Positions 12,401 through 22,805 are shown, counted from the stretch's first letter. The stretch: DNA of 64,000 nucleotides from Jaltomata sinuosa (GCA_003996215.1 QJPP01000310.1:186001-250000), one strand, 5' to 3'. Numbers and translations: made by a program. Notes: generated by a model not told the origin, from the letters alone.

Positions 12401-13627
12401 TCCTCTTGGCCATTAATCATGGGAAATCCAACTTTGTATATCTAGGAATGATGGAACTTCCTCCTGTTTATAATCCTGACCCTCCTACCACTCCAGTTTA
12501 ACCCTTCCAACCTCGATTATGACGGGTATTTTCAGTTGATTCAGAATCGACCTTTGAATTTGCCAAGTCCTTTGTGAGTGCATCCAAGCGAGCATTTATT
12601 GCTTCCTGTCCAGCTAAAATGGCTGCACGTTCTTCTTGGAACAAGTTCACCAACTGTGCCAGTTGTTGTTGGATTTGGTCTCCCATAACTCTCGTCTCTG
12701 ATACCAAGTTGTTACGGTCCCCTTCTTGGAAAGATTTTCTTTTTTCAACCTATGGTGCTGGTTCACTAAGAGAGGTACTCAAAAATTGGAATAATTTTCT
12801 GCACAGAGTTTGAATACAATATTGATAAGATAGCTACCCCTGGAAACTAGGGACTATGGTTTCCTAACATTACTGGAACGAGAAACTACAAATAACTACT
12901 ACAAAGAAACTACTACTACAGGAATGAGAAACTGCAAATAACTACTAATGTAAACTGTTAGGAGCCCAAGGAGTGCTAACAAATTTCTCACGAACTAAAC
13001 AAGGATATTTGACACATGTATCTCCTTCATCCTTTGTTACGTTACTTATAAGCTGATCTTAAATTAATGGAGTGGACATCTGATCTTCTCGCTGAGATAA
13101 AGGCATTATAATCAGAAAGAAAATACAGAATTAGAATTGGCCCTTTTTTAGCATTTAACCCCCGTTTATGTTATGGAATTGGTTGTTCAAAAATGATCGT
13201 CAGAGAAATGAGAGATTTTGTTTACGGATTTTTGAGTAGAATATGATTGTGAAGTGTATCAGAAAAAGGTTTGTATGGCTTAATGACGTGTGGAGATATC
13301 AATAATATCTGTCTCCATAATAACATATGAATGCATTAGCAGTTGGTTACATGTAATGGACAGGACATAAATTAGTTGTTGTGTTCGTCATTGGTCATTT
13401 CCTCATCTGCTTTCCATCTACAGGATGCAACCGCAAATCATGTCCCGAAAGGTGAATTCGACGTTCAGGGATTCCCTACTATGTACTTCAGATCTGCCTC
13501 CGGTAACTTGTCAAAGTACGAGGGTGAGAGAACAAAAGAGGCTATCATCGAATTCATTGAGACGAATCGTGACAAGCCTGTTCAGTCAGACTCTGCCAAA
13601 GCCGATTCAGCAAAAGATGAACTTTAG
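6481..13627 (+). CDS. PDIL1-1: Protein disulfide isomerase, classical KDEL type, with degenerate first active site
   Basis: Ten exons join in frame to 496 residues: 6481-6641, 9995-10025, 10129-10419, 10508-10693, 10811-10936, 11093-11233, 11317-11436, 11594-11711, 11839-11951, 13424-13627. The protein has a signal peptide (about residues 1-23), then a, b, b' and a' domains and the KDEL ER retention tail. The length fits plant PDIL1-1. The a' domain keeps WCGHC (residues 400-404) with E395 and the GFP cis-proline. The a domain is altered: RCEPC at 54-58, and N49 where the family has the buried Glu, although its GFP motif remains. The first splice site splits the codon as AG|G, the same position and phase as in the family, so RCEPC is not a splicing artefact of my model. 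The ER foldase role is established for the family; reduced oxidase activity of domain a is inference. Intron 1 (3.35 kb) and intron 9 are swollen by mobile elements. Confidence 0.93.
6875..6972 (+). mobile_element. SINE 3' fragment (TS-like) in PDI intron 1
   Basis: It contains ggtctgcgtacactctacc, a cagactccattttatggg block and a gttgttgttgtt tail. This is the typical 3' end of tobacco/Solanaceae TS-type SINEs. Related fragments: 9866-9955, 23728-23822 and, reversed, 28503-28612. Confidence 0.7.
6980..7409. mobile_element. Tourist-like MITE with TTA target duplication, PDI intron 1
   Basis: Ends ggggtcgtttgataggg and taccaaatgacctc are inverted repeats flanked by TTA (6977-6979 and 7410-7412), as in the PIF/Harbinger superfamily. 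The core of about 430 bp is non-coding. The same family occurs at 26978-27189 and 60186-60596. Confidence 0.75.
7437..7905 (+). repeat. G-rich degenerate simple repeat in PDI intron 1
   Basis: About 400 bp of irregular gggtcg / ggttggg / gggtctaggtcgag units, strongly G-rich on the coding strand inside an AT-rich intron. Many runs of three or more G occur close together, so G-quadruplex folding is plausible. No coding sense. Confidence 0.7.
8172..8453. mobile_element. Stowaway-like MITE, PDI intron 1
   Basis: Ends cttcatccgttcctaaataa and ttatttaggaatggga are inverted repeats flanked by TA, the Tc1/mariner-type target site. Core AT-rich, non-coding. Confidence 0.65.
8838..9343. mobile_element. 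Nested Stowaway MITEs, PDI intron 1
   Basis: The outer element starts ctccctcccctacgtttcaa and ends ttgaaacggagggag, flanked by TA. A second Stowaway sits inside it at 8934-9183 (ends ctctctggtcc and ggaacagagggag), also flanked by TA. One insertion inside another gives their relative order. Confidence 0.75.
9460..9610. repeat. Dispersed repeat fragment (ggggtggatccag type)
   Basis: It contains ggggtggatccagtgttaca and a degenerate middle with gatatgaacccgtg. It resembles the repeat at 5647-5823 and 22268-22450. Borders uncertain. Confidence 0.35.
9866..9955 (+). mobile_element. SINE 3' fragment (TS-like), PDI intron 1
   Basis: It carries ggtacggtttgcgtacatcc, ccccagaccccactttgtgg and a gttgtttttgtt end. 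Closely related to 23728-23822. Confidence 0.7.
11962..12981 (-). mobile_element. Small non-autonomous LTR element (TRIM-like) in PDI intron 9
   Basis: On the minus strand the 5' LTR is 12710-12981 (tgttagcactcc to ccgtaaca). It is followed within a few bases by a tRNA-Met type primer site (ttggtatcagagac, complement of 12693-12706). A 69-residue gag-like start follows (12707 to 12498, MVSETRVMGDQIQQQ). The 3' LTR begins at 11962 and is shorter or degraded. The 5-bp target duplication aattt is at 11957-11961 and 12982-12986. The matching intron of the first PDI copy lacks the insert, so it arrived after the duplication. About 1 kb long, without protease or polymerase. Confidence 0.85.
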
Positions 13628-14420
13628 AGGTTTGATTATCTTTCTTCGAGCATCAATTATGATATTATCTGCAATTATTGATAGGATTGTCAACGGAACT
13701 AGCGTCATGCTTGTTGAGTACAATCTCATCCTTCGTTTTGGGAAACTAGGGAAGGGAATGGATCGAAAGGAAAGGAATCCAGAAAGAGGGAAAATGTTGA
13801 ACCTATGTTTCTACAAACTAAACCTATGTTTCTCGAACTCTTCAAAAATGTTGTCAGGTGCATGTTGGATCCTCCAAAAGTAGTGCATTTTTGGACGATC
13901 CACACGGGATTAGCAACATTTTGGAGAGTCCGAGCAAACACACAACTAAACTAGGGAAAAGCTCCTATTCTTCCAATCCCATCCTCTTCTCTTATCTTTT
14001 CATGTTAATTTTAAGGACACATTTATCCGTCCACCTTCGCTCTACCCTCAATCACTACAAAGAAATTTGAAGAACAACACGCCCATAAGCTCGAAAACTC
14101 TCCACCTGCTTATTTTTAATATGATTTTTCTTTCTTTGTGCGACAAAAATTCTAATGTACATTGATCTTCTATTTGTTCAGGACTTTGGGAACAATGTGT
14201 ACTGGTGGATTCAAGTTTTGTTGGGGATTTGCTGTTTCCGTTTCCCCCATGACCTCCCACGCGATGACACCCTTTCCCGACTGCTGCTCTCCCACTGCAC
14301 TTTTCGCGTCATCTGCGTCTCTTCTAGTTCTTGGTGCTTGTTAGCGCCAATTAGCACGGTCGTTTGTATCCATTTATGAATCGAATGTAAGCTGGATTAT
14401 TAGTTATTAGCAATTGAGAA
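13628..14420 (+). other. Downstream flank / probable spliced 3' UTR of complete PDI gene
   Basis: It parallels 1655-2870. It includes the shared MITE (13823-13937), a strong acceptor ttgttcag before about 14182, and the conserved block at about 14182-14342. Probably a 3' UTR intron and terminal exon, but no transcript evidence is available here. Confidence 0.4.
13823..13937. mobile_element. Small foldback MITE, duplicated with the PDI flank
   Basis: Counterpart of the element at 2290-2404. The ends are weaker (tctcgaactcttc and gagagtccgagca), and the insertion site relative to PDI is the same, so it was present before the tandem duplication. Confidence 0.55.
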
Positions 14421-14885
14421 GTCTCCAACTTTAGCATCAGTAGTTCTAATTATCTTCTTGGTCCAGAAATGCTTCAACTAAGTTTACAGTTTCTTTGATG
14501 GCAAGTTGCAACATTTGTCCAATTGGCTTTTGGTTGTAACTTGAGAACAAAATACAATTGCTGCATATCATAGTGCAAGAAGAGTGAATAGGTTAAAATC
14601 CCCTTACACTATCATTATTTTGCGACTTTCATAACTAAATTATTGGGTGTTCCTGTTACCTTCTTGGACTATAATTTCTTTAGAGTAAAAACTCCCAGGT
14701 TGAATATATGGCAAAATATTTGGGGCAACTTGCTAAGAGGCGCGTGAGAGATGAAACGGTCTTAAAATGAGTCCATGTGGCACAATGGGTTCATGGTAGT
14801 TCAAGGAGTTTCGTGAACACTCAATAGTTTAGGCATGAACCTCGTAAAACAATGATAATTTAGAGGGTTTCCAATTACCTATTCA

Positions 14886-15148
14886 CTCAATCCTTTTTTT
14901 TCTTGCCCGTAACACGTCACATCCCACTACTAAAAAATCACTATCCCCCCCTCCCCCGAAATTTTCCACTGAAAAATGTTTAGTGGCTATTTTCACAGAC
15001 TCAATCCTTTTTTTCTTGCACATAACACGTCACATCCCACTACTAAAAAATCACTACCCTCTCTCCCCGAAATTTTTCACTGAAAAATGTTTAGTGGTTA
15101 TTTTCACAGACTCAATCCTTTTTTTCTTGCACGTAACATGTCACATCT
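14886..15148. repeat. Tandem copies of a CACTA-element left end
   Basis: Units starting ctcaatccttttttt at 14886, 15000 and 15111 (period 111-114 bp) each contain cactactaaaaa and a ccactgaaaaatgttta block with a ttttcacaga end. They look like repeated left ends of the element at 15149-15427. Confidence 0.75.
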
Positions 15149-15427
15149 CACTACTAAAAAGTCACTAGCGCTATTTTTCCACTGAAAAATGTTTAATGGC
15201 TATTTTCACAGATATTTTGATTGAATCGACGGGAAAAGAAAGAATAGTAAGTAATGTTTTCATATGAAAAAACTAGGAAGTTTCCCTCTATTTCAGTGAG
15301 AGAATCTCTTTTTCACCGTGCATTTTCCTAGTGAGCTGGTTCGATGAGAAATGAGTGGGAAAGTTATGTTCTATAACACAAATTTTCCACTGATTCGCCG
15401 TGGAAAAAATCTTTGTTTCTAGTAGTG
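15149..15427. mobile_element. CACTA-type (EnSpm) MITE
   Basis: It begins cactactaaaaa and ends tttctagtagtg, the hallmark ends of CACTA transposons, with the 3-bp target duplication tct at 15146-15148 and 15428-15430. At 279 bp it has no transposase. Subterminal blocks ccactgaaaaatg recur in the tandem copies to the left. Confidence 0.8.
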
Positions 15428-15723
15428 TCTCTCTAGAGATATTTTAATATAAACTCATGATATTTCACGATCTATGAACATCTAGTTTAAGTATGAAACT
15501 CGCAAAATAGCGATAGTACATGGTGCAAAATATGGAGGTGACAAATTCTTATTGATGATATTTTGTGAGGCACCCAAAAATATCACAATTGTTGCTTTCT
15601 GATATTATTGACTAGTGCCTTTAGTCTATTCAAGGAACACTACAAAATAGACAGGCACTAGCCTTAATGGCCCCCTCTCAACAGCAATTGCTCAATAATT
15701 TTCACCAGCCTTTTTATCACATC
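15428..15723. other. Intergenic, no gene seen
   Basis: AT-rich. The first part still aligns with 3350-3385. It contains a lone cactacaaaatag motif at about 15647 resembling a CACTA end without a partner. Confidence 0.4.
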
Positions 15724-15739
15724 ATTTTTGGCAGATAGT

Positions 15740-15924
15740 GAAGGGCAGCCTTGGAGTAACTGGTAAAGTTATTGTTATATGATTAGAAGGTCACTGGTTC
15801 AAACCTTGAAAACAACCTCTTGCAAAAATGCAAGGTAAGGCTGCGTACAATAGACCCTTGTGGTCGGACTCTTCTCCAGATCCTGTGCGTAGCGAGAGCT
15901 TAGTACACCATGCTGCCCTTTCTT
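15740..15924 (+). mobile_element. SINE with perfect 16-bp target duplication
   Basis: The body runs from gaagggcagccttggagtaa through ggtcactggttcaaacc (B-box-like) and ggctgcgtacaatagaccc to catgctgccctttctt. This is the layout of Solanaceae tRNA-derived SINEs. Both sides carry atttttggcagatagt (15724-15739 and 15925-15940). No protein coding; it would have used LINE machinery. Confidence 0.9.
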
Positions 15925-15940
15925 ATTTTTGGCAGATAGT

Positions 15941-16718
15941 CTATGATCTTTTTCAGCAACTTTAGCATTTGGCCATTGTCATTTTCTAATAATGCTAATT
16001 TCATCATGCTCTTATCTATGCAAGTGTCAAAATTATTCTACAATTTCTTCCTTCCTATATGTGTAAAGTTTCATTAGATTTGGACGTAACAAGTAACCGA
16101 TGAAATCATCGAAATGTGCGCAAACTGATCAAGAACATTGTATGTAAGATTCAGTTGACTTGGAGGTAAGAAGTAATTAGTGAAATCGTCGAAATGTGTG
16201 CAAACTGGTCAGGGCGTTGTTATTGTTGTTAAAAAAGAAGTGTCAACATTCAAATAACAAAGCTACTTAACCAGTAGTACCTTTACTAAGAAGTGCAATT
16301 TACTGAATTCTTAGTTAAGTTCAAAATGATTTATGATGCAAGATCGCTTATTCCTAAAGGTGGAGATGAGGTGCGTTGGAGCACACAATTAATGTAAAAT
16401 GTTTGTGGAATGTTTTTTTTCCTACTTCAAATAGGGAAACCATTATTCTCATTTTTAAGGAATTGATTTCTATAGAGAAAATATTTTTCAAAAAATTTGA
16501 CCAAACGCACCCTTATTTCTAGAGTAAATTTCTCAAATGGTCACTCAAGTTAAGAAAATTATAAATCAAAGTTACTTTATTTTATTTTATATCAATAAAA
16601 TCACTCGATTTGTGCACTATTGCCAACTATGAACTAGATTCGCTGGAAATCCTTCTAGGCATTTTAAATTCTAATCGATATTTTATGTGGGACCAATGAT
16701 GTAGCCTAGTAATAAATT
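15941..16718. other. Intergenic, no gene seen
   Basis: It contains two related segments (about 16065-16140 and 16140-16215, gtaagattcagttgacttgg-like, ending gaaatgtgcgcaaactg). No coding or RNA feature supported. Confidence 0.4.
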
Positions 16719-17240
16719 TATGAAAACATTTACTTGGGATCATTTTCGATCTCATCAAAACTAGAAAGTGCTTGTTCACTGGGAGCTATCAATAAGAAAA
16801 TTACAACTCAAAATTTAGTGTTGTATGAAAATATTTACTTGGGATCATTTTCGATCTCATCAAAACTAGAAAATGCTTCGAGAAAGCTATTAATAAGAAT
16901 ATACAACTCAAAATATAGTGTTGTATGAAAACATTTACTTGAGCTCATTTTCGATCTCATCAAAATTAGAAAGTGTTTGTCCACCAAAAAAACTATTTAA
17001 AAAAATTACAATTCAAAATATAGTGTTATATGAAAACATTTACTTTGGATTATTTTTATCTCATCAAATTAGAAAGTACTTGTCCATCGAAAAAGCTATA
17101 AATAAGAAAATTACAACTCAAATTATAATGTTGTATGAGCACATTTACTTGGGATCATTTTCGATCTCATCAAAAATAAAAAGTGTTTGTTCACTTGAAA
17201 AGCTATTAATAAAAAAATTACAACTCAAAATATAGTGCTG
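16719..17240. repeat. Tandem array, about 104-bp unit, five copies
   Basis: tatgaaaacatttacttggg recurs at about 16719, 16823, 16923, 17029 and 17133. Each unit includes gatctcatcaaaactagaaa and a ttacaactcaaaatatagtg end. Open frames across it reflect the repeats, not a gene. Confidence 0.85.
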
Positions 17241-18557
17241 TATTTCAAAACGTAATTATTTTTTCCTCTTTCTCCATTTGACAATGATGTAAAAAGATAG
17301 AAACAATATGATGTCACTCATGTTTGTTCAAAAACTAAATAAATAAATAAAGGTGTCCGCTATTTGATTTTAACAAAAGAAAAAGGGTAAATATCTCTCA
17401 ACTTTATAATTTAGAGAGGATATATCTCTTGTTTTAATTTTTTATATATATATATACCTCGTCGTCTAACAAATAATGTATATTTACTAAATTAAAAAAT
17501 TCTCATTAGTATAAATGCTCAACTCCATAAAAAAAAAATGTCCAAGACTGTGTTGTATATCACTTTTGAGATGGACCACAAAAACAATACGAACAATGAA
17601 TTATTAGAATCTTACTTACTGCTCATTTCAAATAAAGTTAGGACAATTTGATTAATTTTACTGGATATTAGTCATTTTCTATCAATAATATATATTCGAT
17701 AAATTTGTCCGTTATGGTTATGACAGATAAAAAAACTTACCTAATGTCTCTGTGTCGATTGGATTTAAACCGAGATCTCATACATATTGTCTCTAATATC
17801 TATGTCTGTAAATTACCTAGTGTTTTATCTTTAATAAAAAATTAAGAGTTTAAGCGTTAAAAAAAAGGGATCAAAAGTGGAGGTAGTTTAAAAAATAATA
17901 AATTTTAATTTAATTGTAAATTAAAAATATATCAAATCATAATAGGCTAGGTGATTATATTAAAGAGTCAAATTTGACCTAAAATTAGATTTATTAGCCC
18001 GTTAGTTTGAGAGGTATTCATGAGCCAAAATCAAAAGTTAAAGGTACTTTTAGACCAAAAGACAGAAGAGGATATTTGGGATTATTTGCAATTTTTCCCG
18101 TACTTTGTGCAGATTTTTAATTTTTGCCACTCAAAGCAAAAAAAAAAAAAAATTGATAAATTTATATTTTTGCATCATACTATTTTATAAATTATATTCC
18201 ACACTTTTAGCAAACTCATACCCCACTAAATATACGTATGATTTCTAAAGATAAAAATAAAAATATTTATTTAAAAGGTAAAAATTAAAAACTAATTTAC
18301 TTTATCCATTCATTTTTATTTGGCACATTTTAACTTGGCACGATCATTAAGAAAATAATAATTGACATATTTATTTTACCTCAATACACCTATTAATGAA
18401 AAATCATTTGAGGAATAAGTAATTAACGCTAAGAGTCATTTGAGAAAATTCCTTTTTTGATTTTTTCTTGATATGTCAAAAGCGACATATAAAAACTCAA
18501 AAAATTATTTTAGAAATAAGTGATAAATAAAAATGAACAGAGATATGTGTGCAGAAA
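17241..18557. other. AT-rich intergenic region, no gene seen
   Basis: Low-complexity, A/T-rich sequence with short poly-A/T tracts and a (ta)n run near 17442-17455. No gene, RNA or bounded element could be supported. Confidence 0.5.
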
Positions 18558-20577
18558 ATTACATGGAGTGCCCCCAAAAGTGAGTGGTCTTCAATTTTTG
18601 CCCCCCATAAGAAAAATCTTTAAAAAATACTCCTCCTTCCTTTTTATGTATAGAACAAATACATTTTACCCCTCCACACCACAACTCTCCATGTTCATTT
18701 GTCTCTCAACTTTTTATTTTTATTTTTATTTTTCTTTTATCTTTTTAATTTTTTTCTTTTTTCTCAATTTTTTTTAATTCTCGTTTTCTTTTTTCTCAAC
18801 CTTTTTTTCTCTTTTTTCTTTTTTTTCTCAACTTTTATTTTTTTCTCCTTTTTTCTTTTTTTTAATCTTTATTTTTTCCTTTTCTCTTTTTTTCTTCTCT
18901 TTTTTTTTCTTAACCTCTATTATTTTTTGCTAATGAACAAAAAGTTGGATAATCCGCAAAGAGGATCTTCTTTCTTTGAAATCGAAGTAAACTTAAGGGC
19001 TTGCTTTGTTATTTGGAAGTCCTCTGGAACAAGTCTTGCCTCTAAGGCAAATGTTATAGAACATCTCATAAATCAAGACACAATGAGGTAGTGTCAAGTT
19101 TTGCTCGTGTGACATAACTTGTTGTTTGGAAATTCTTGAGCTAAGTCTTGCCTCTAAGGCAAGAGTTATAGAGCATCTCATAAATTAAGATACAATGAAG
19201 TAGTGTTAACTCTTGCCCATGGGGCATAACTTATTTTTTGGGAGGACCTTGGGCTAAGTCTTGCATCTAAGGCAAACGTTATAGAGCATCTCATGATCAA
19301 GACACAATGTGCTAGTGTCAACTCTTGCCCATGAGGCGTAACTTGTTGTTTGAAAGTCTTTGAGCTAAGTCTTGACTCTAAGGCAAGAGTTATAGAGCAT
19401 CGCATAAATCAAGACACAATGTGGTAGTGTCAACTCTTGCCCATGGGGCGTAACTTGTTATTTGAAAGTCCTTGGGCTAAGTCTTGCCTCTTAGGCAAGC
19501 GTTATAGAGCATCTCATAAATCAAGCACAATGTGGTAGTGTCAACTCTTGCCCATGGGGCGTAAATTGTTGTTTGAAAGTCCTTGGGCTAAATCTTGTCT
19601 CTAAGGCAAGAGTTATATAATGTCTCATACATCAAGACACAATGAGGTAGTGTCAAGTCTTGCTCGTGGAGCATAACTTGTTGTTTAAAAATTCTTGAGC
19701 TAAGTCTTGCCTCTAAGGCAAGAGTTATAAAGTATCTCATAAATTAAGACACAATGAAGTAGTGTGAACTCTTGCCCATTGAGCGTAACTTGTATTTTTT
19801 AAGAGGTCTTTGAGCTAAGTCTTGCCTCTGAGGCAATTGTTATAAAACATCTCATAAATCAAGACATAATGTACTAGTGTCAAGTCTTGCTCATGAGGCG
19901 TAATTTGTTGTTTCGAAGTCATTGGGCTAAGTCTTGCCTCTAAAGCAAGAGTTATAGAACATCTCATAAAAAAAATAAAGGTCGAGAAAAATGATTAAAA
20001 AAAAAGAGAAAAGAAAAATTAAAAATCAAAGAAAAAAATAAAAAAATAGAAGTTGAGAGAAAAAAATAAAAAAATAGAAGTTGAGAGAAAAAAATAAAAA
20101 AAATAGAAGTTGAGAGAAAAAAATAAAAATTGAGAAAAAAAGGAAAAAATGAAGAAAAAAAGACAAAACAAAAAATAAATGAAAAAATAAAGGTTGAGAA
20201 AAATAAAAAAGAAAAAGAAAAAAAAGGAGAAAAAAAATAGAATTGAGAGGAGAAAAGAAAAAAAATAAAGATTGAGAAAAAAGGAAAAAACGTAGAAGAA
20301 AGAATAAAATAAAAAATAAAATAAAAATAAAGTTTGAGAAAAAAAGAAATAAAAGATTGAAAAAAAATAAAAATAAAAATAATAAAAAAGAGAAAAAGAA
20401 ATAAATATAAAAGTTGAGAGGCAAATGAGCATGGAGAGTTATTTAAAAACATTTGAGGTATAGAGAGGCAAAATTGTAATTGTTCTATATATAAATATAA
20501 GGAAAACTATTTTTGTAAGTCTTTTCTTATGGGGGGGGCAAAAATACAAAATCAGGGACATTTCTGTAGTTGTCCTA
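18558..20577. mobile_element. Large foldback element with T-rich/A-rich arms and tandem core
   Basis: Left arm: atttttgccccccataagaa, then actctccatgttcatttgtc and a long T/C tract up to about 18920. Right arm: the reverse complement of these blocks at about 20400-20577, after a long A/G tract from 19965. The arms flank a tandem-repeat core (18990-19975). No transposase. The many lysine- or phenylalanine-rich open frames are products of the low-complexity arms. Exact ends and superfamily unknown. Confidence 0.7.
18990..19975. repeat. Nine tandem copies of a repeat of about 112 bp with a short palindrome
   Basis: The block gtcttgcctctaaggcaag recurs at about 19033, 19145, 19257, 19369, 19481, 19593, 19703, 19819 and 19931. 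It contains the palindrome ttgcctctaaggcaa. Other unit blocks are gcatctcataaatcaagac and caactcttgcccatggggc. Confidence 0.88.
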
Positions 20578-20881
20578 TATATGTGAGCTATTTTCCATAT
20601 GGGCCTATTTTCGTATTTGGACGGACTATTTTGGTACACAATTATATAAAAATATCTAATTGGACATGGGGCCCAATTTAATAAGCCAGGTAAGCTTATT
20701 AATTTTGAGTGAGTGAAAAAATATCCCCTATAAATAAGCATAACTAGTAGATATTGGAAATATCGTCACTCATATTTTTCTCCAAAATATAATTTGCTTG
20801 TGTTCACAGATAAGGGAGTAGACACACAGCTCTAATTCATTTGCTTCAGGTTCGTTTTTCTGATTTAACCATTAATTTTTC

Positions 20882-21047
20882 TATGTTGTTCGGACTCTTA
20901 AAAAAATATTTACGATTGCGCATCGAATTTTTCAAAAAAAAAAAAGATGTCTTAGAAAATGATTACGGGTGCGTATTTTTGAAAGATCTGATACAGCGAG
21001 GAAACCCAGAGACTTTTTTTTTTTTTTGAAAAGTCCGAGCAACATAG
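20882..21047. mobile_element. MITE, atgttgttcggactctt / aagtccgagcaacat
   Basis: Third member of the small family seen at 2290 and 13823, with good terminal inverted repeats (tatgttgttcggactct and aaagtccgagcaacata) and a poly-T run inside. Confidence 0.7.
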
Positions 21048-21730
21048 ATTAAATTAAACTATTAAATTAATGTATAGATTCTTTCATGCATGGCTATCTC
21101 TGTATTAGATCTGTATATTTCATCACTTCCCATCCTTTGCTCGTAACAGAATTTTTTTGATAATCTGTCGTTAAATAGATTTTTTTGTTTAGCTACAGAA
21201 TTTGTTTGTCGTTAATTTCTATGTTTTTAGTAGTGAAATAGTCATTTTTCCTTGAATTTTAGGCAAAAGTAAAAAAAATAGTTAAAAAAAGTATTTTTTG
21301 TGCTTTAAAATCACTGAATTTATGGCTGGTTATTCAGAAAATAAATTTGATTGAAAATTCCATTAAATAAAAAGCCAAGTAGGCATGCCAAATCAACTAA
21401 CAAGTGGCTTTCTTGACTATTATTCAAATTTCAGCAACATTTTTTTCTATCTGTCTAAGCCTTGGTGACAAAATTACGTGGTACACGGTGAAATAGTTGA
21501 GATGTGCGCAACTTAACCCCGAAACCACCTATAGTGTTCTGATTGGACAGAATTGTAATTTGAAATTAAGTTATATGGCTGACAGTATAAAGAATTTTAT
21601 ACTATTACTGTAGTTTAACATGTTAGTAATAAATTTTACCGGGCTATCAATGATTATCATAAAAATTTACCTTATAAGTGATATGATTGTATAAATATTT
21701 TTTTCACATCGATAGTATATAGGACTTTTA
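21048..21730. other. Intergenic, no gene seen
   Basis: AT-rich. It contains gtttttagtagtg (about 21223-21235), which looks like a CACTA right end, but no matching left end was found. Confidence 0.4.
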
Positions 21731-22047
21731 GCCTGTTTGGTCAAACTTCTAAAATCAGCTTATTTTGAAAAGTGCTTTTGGTAAGAAGTAGTTTTTGTTT
21801 GGCCAATAAATTTTATAAGCACTTTTGCGCAACAATTAGTGTTTAATCAAGCTCTTCTAAAGTGTTTTTCGAAAAAGTATTTTTGTGGGAAAACTACTTT
21901 TTTTAGCTTCTGAAAAACAGTTTCAGCTACTTCCTAGAAGCACTTATTTTCTCTCAAAAGTTTGGTCAGACACCTTATTTTTTTAAAATAAGCACTTTCG
22001 GGGGGGAAATAGACACTTTTGACCTCCCAAAAGCTTGACCAAACAGG
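21731..22047. mobile_element. MITE with gcctgtttggtcaaac / gaccaaacaggt ends
   Basis: Best preserved of the three family members (see 3467 and 5925): inverted ends gcctgtttggtcaaac and cttgaccaaacaggt, with inner blocks gtgcttttgg and aagcactttcg also inverted. Non-coding core. Confidence 0.7.
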
Positions 22048-22267
22048 TTATTAAGCTATTTTTAGTTAAGGTCATATCATACTAGTTTACTGCTCTGTTT
22101 GGTTTTTACCTTATATATGGGGCTACCATGTAATCTAGTTTTATACTACTTGCATGCAGCATGAAGATTAGATTTGATTTATCAAAATCTAAGGAAAATA
22201 ATATAACATAATTGAATTGTTTTGTGCTTCCTCTGAGGATATCAAATTCTTCGATAGACACGAATAC

Positions 22268-22450
22268 TCGACAGAAGTGGATCCATGATTTAAATTTGAT
22301 GGTTCAATCTCTATGTTTTCACCACTGAACTCAATGCACTTTTGCAATTACTGGTGCTGATCATAATATTTGTTGAAATTTTAGTGATTTGCATATATTG
22401 CTTTGTGTAAAAATGATTGGTTCAGTTGAACCCGTTGATTATATATTGCA
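22268..22450. repeat. Dispersed repeat fragment (agtggatccatg type)
   Basis: It resembles the repeats at 5647-5823 and 9460-9610 (gtggatccatgatttaaa, ggttcagttgaacccg). Borders uncertain. Confidence 0.35.
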
Positions 22451-22599
22451 TCTGCCTGTGATACTTGGAATGATCTTCCAAACACAGCAAATAAATTAGA
22501 ATGTCATCGTTCCCGCATAGACTTTGTGTTGATGATCAATATACTGTTTCCTTTCTCAAAACACTAGAATGTCATCATTGGACGTGTCCAAATCTAGTA

Positions 22600-22805
22600 C
22601 TCCCTCCCTTCCGTTTTATGTTGTGATGTTTGACTTGGCACGGAGTTTAATATAGGAGGACTTTTGAATGTTGTGGTTCAAAATATGTCATGACATTTAT
22701 GTAGCTATAAAAACATGTTAAAGTAAAATGAGAAGTTTAAAGTAAAATTGTTTCCAGTAGTAGAAAAGTGCCAAAAATTTTTTAACTAAAAAGTAACAAA
22801 GGAAG
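22600..22805. mobile_element. Stowaway-like MITE upstream of THIC
   Basis: It starts ctccctcccttccgttttat after TA and ends aaaggaag before TA, with the typical gttgtggttcaaaatatgtc middle. Right end partly decayed. Confidence 0.55.

Noticed and set aside
12498..12707. Independent gene for a 69-residue coiled-coil protein
   Set aside because: It starts right after an LTR and a tRNA-Met primer site, so it is the gag start of the small LTR element.
16734..17235. Frame with repeated GSFSISSKLES motif, possibly a repeat protein
   Set aside because: The unit follows the DNA tandem repeat, shifts between two frames, and has no start context or conservation argument.
18520..19091. Open frames rich in Phe, Leu and Ser across the T-rich arm
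   Set aside because: They come from low-complexity T/C tracts of the foldback element and have no domain or codon pattern.
18990..19975. Regular repeats as a CRISPR array
   Set aside because: Eukaryotic nuclear context, units of 112 bp without unique spacers, no cas genes.
19964..20452. Several overlapping minus-strand frames of 130-160 residues
   Set aside because: All three frames are open because the region is almost only A and G; not genes.
21223..21235. CACTA element end
   Set aside because: gtttttagtagtg matches a right end, but no left partner or target duplication was found nearby.
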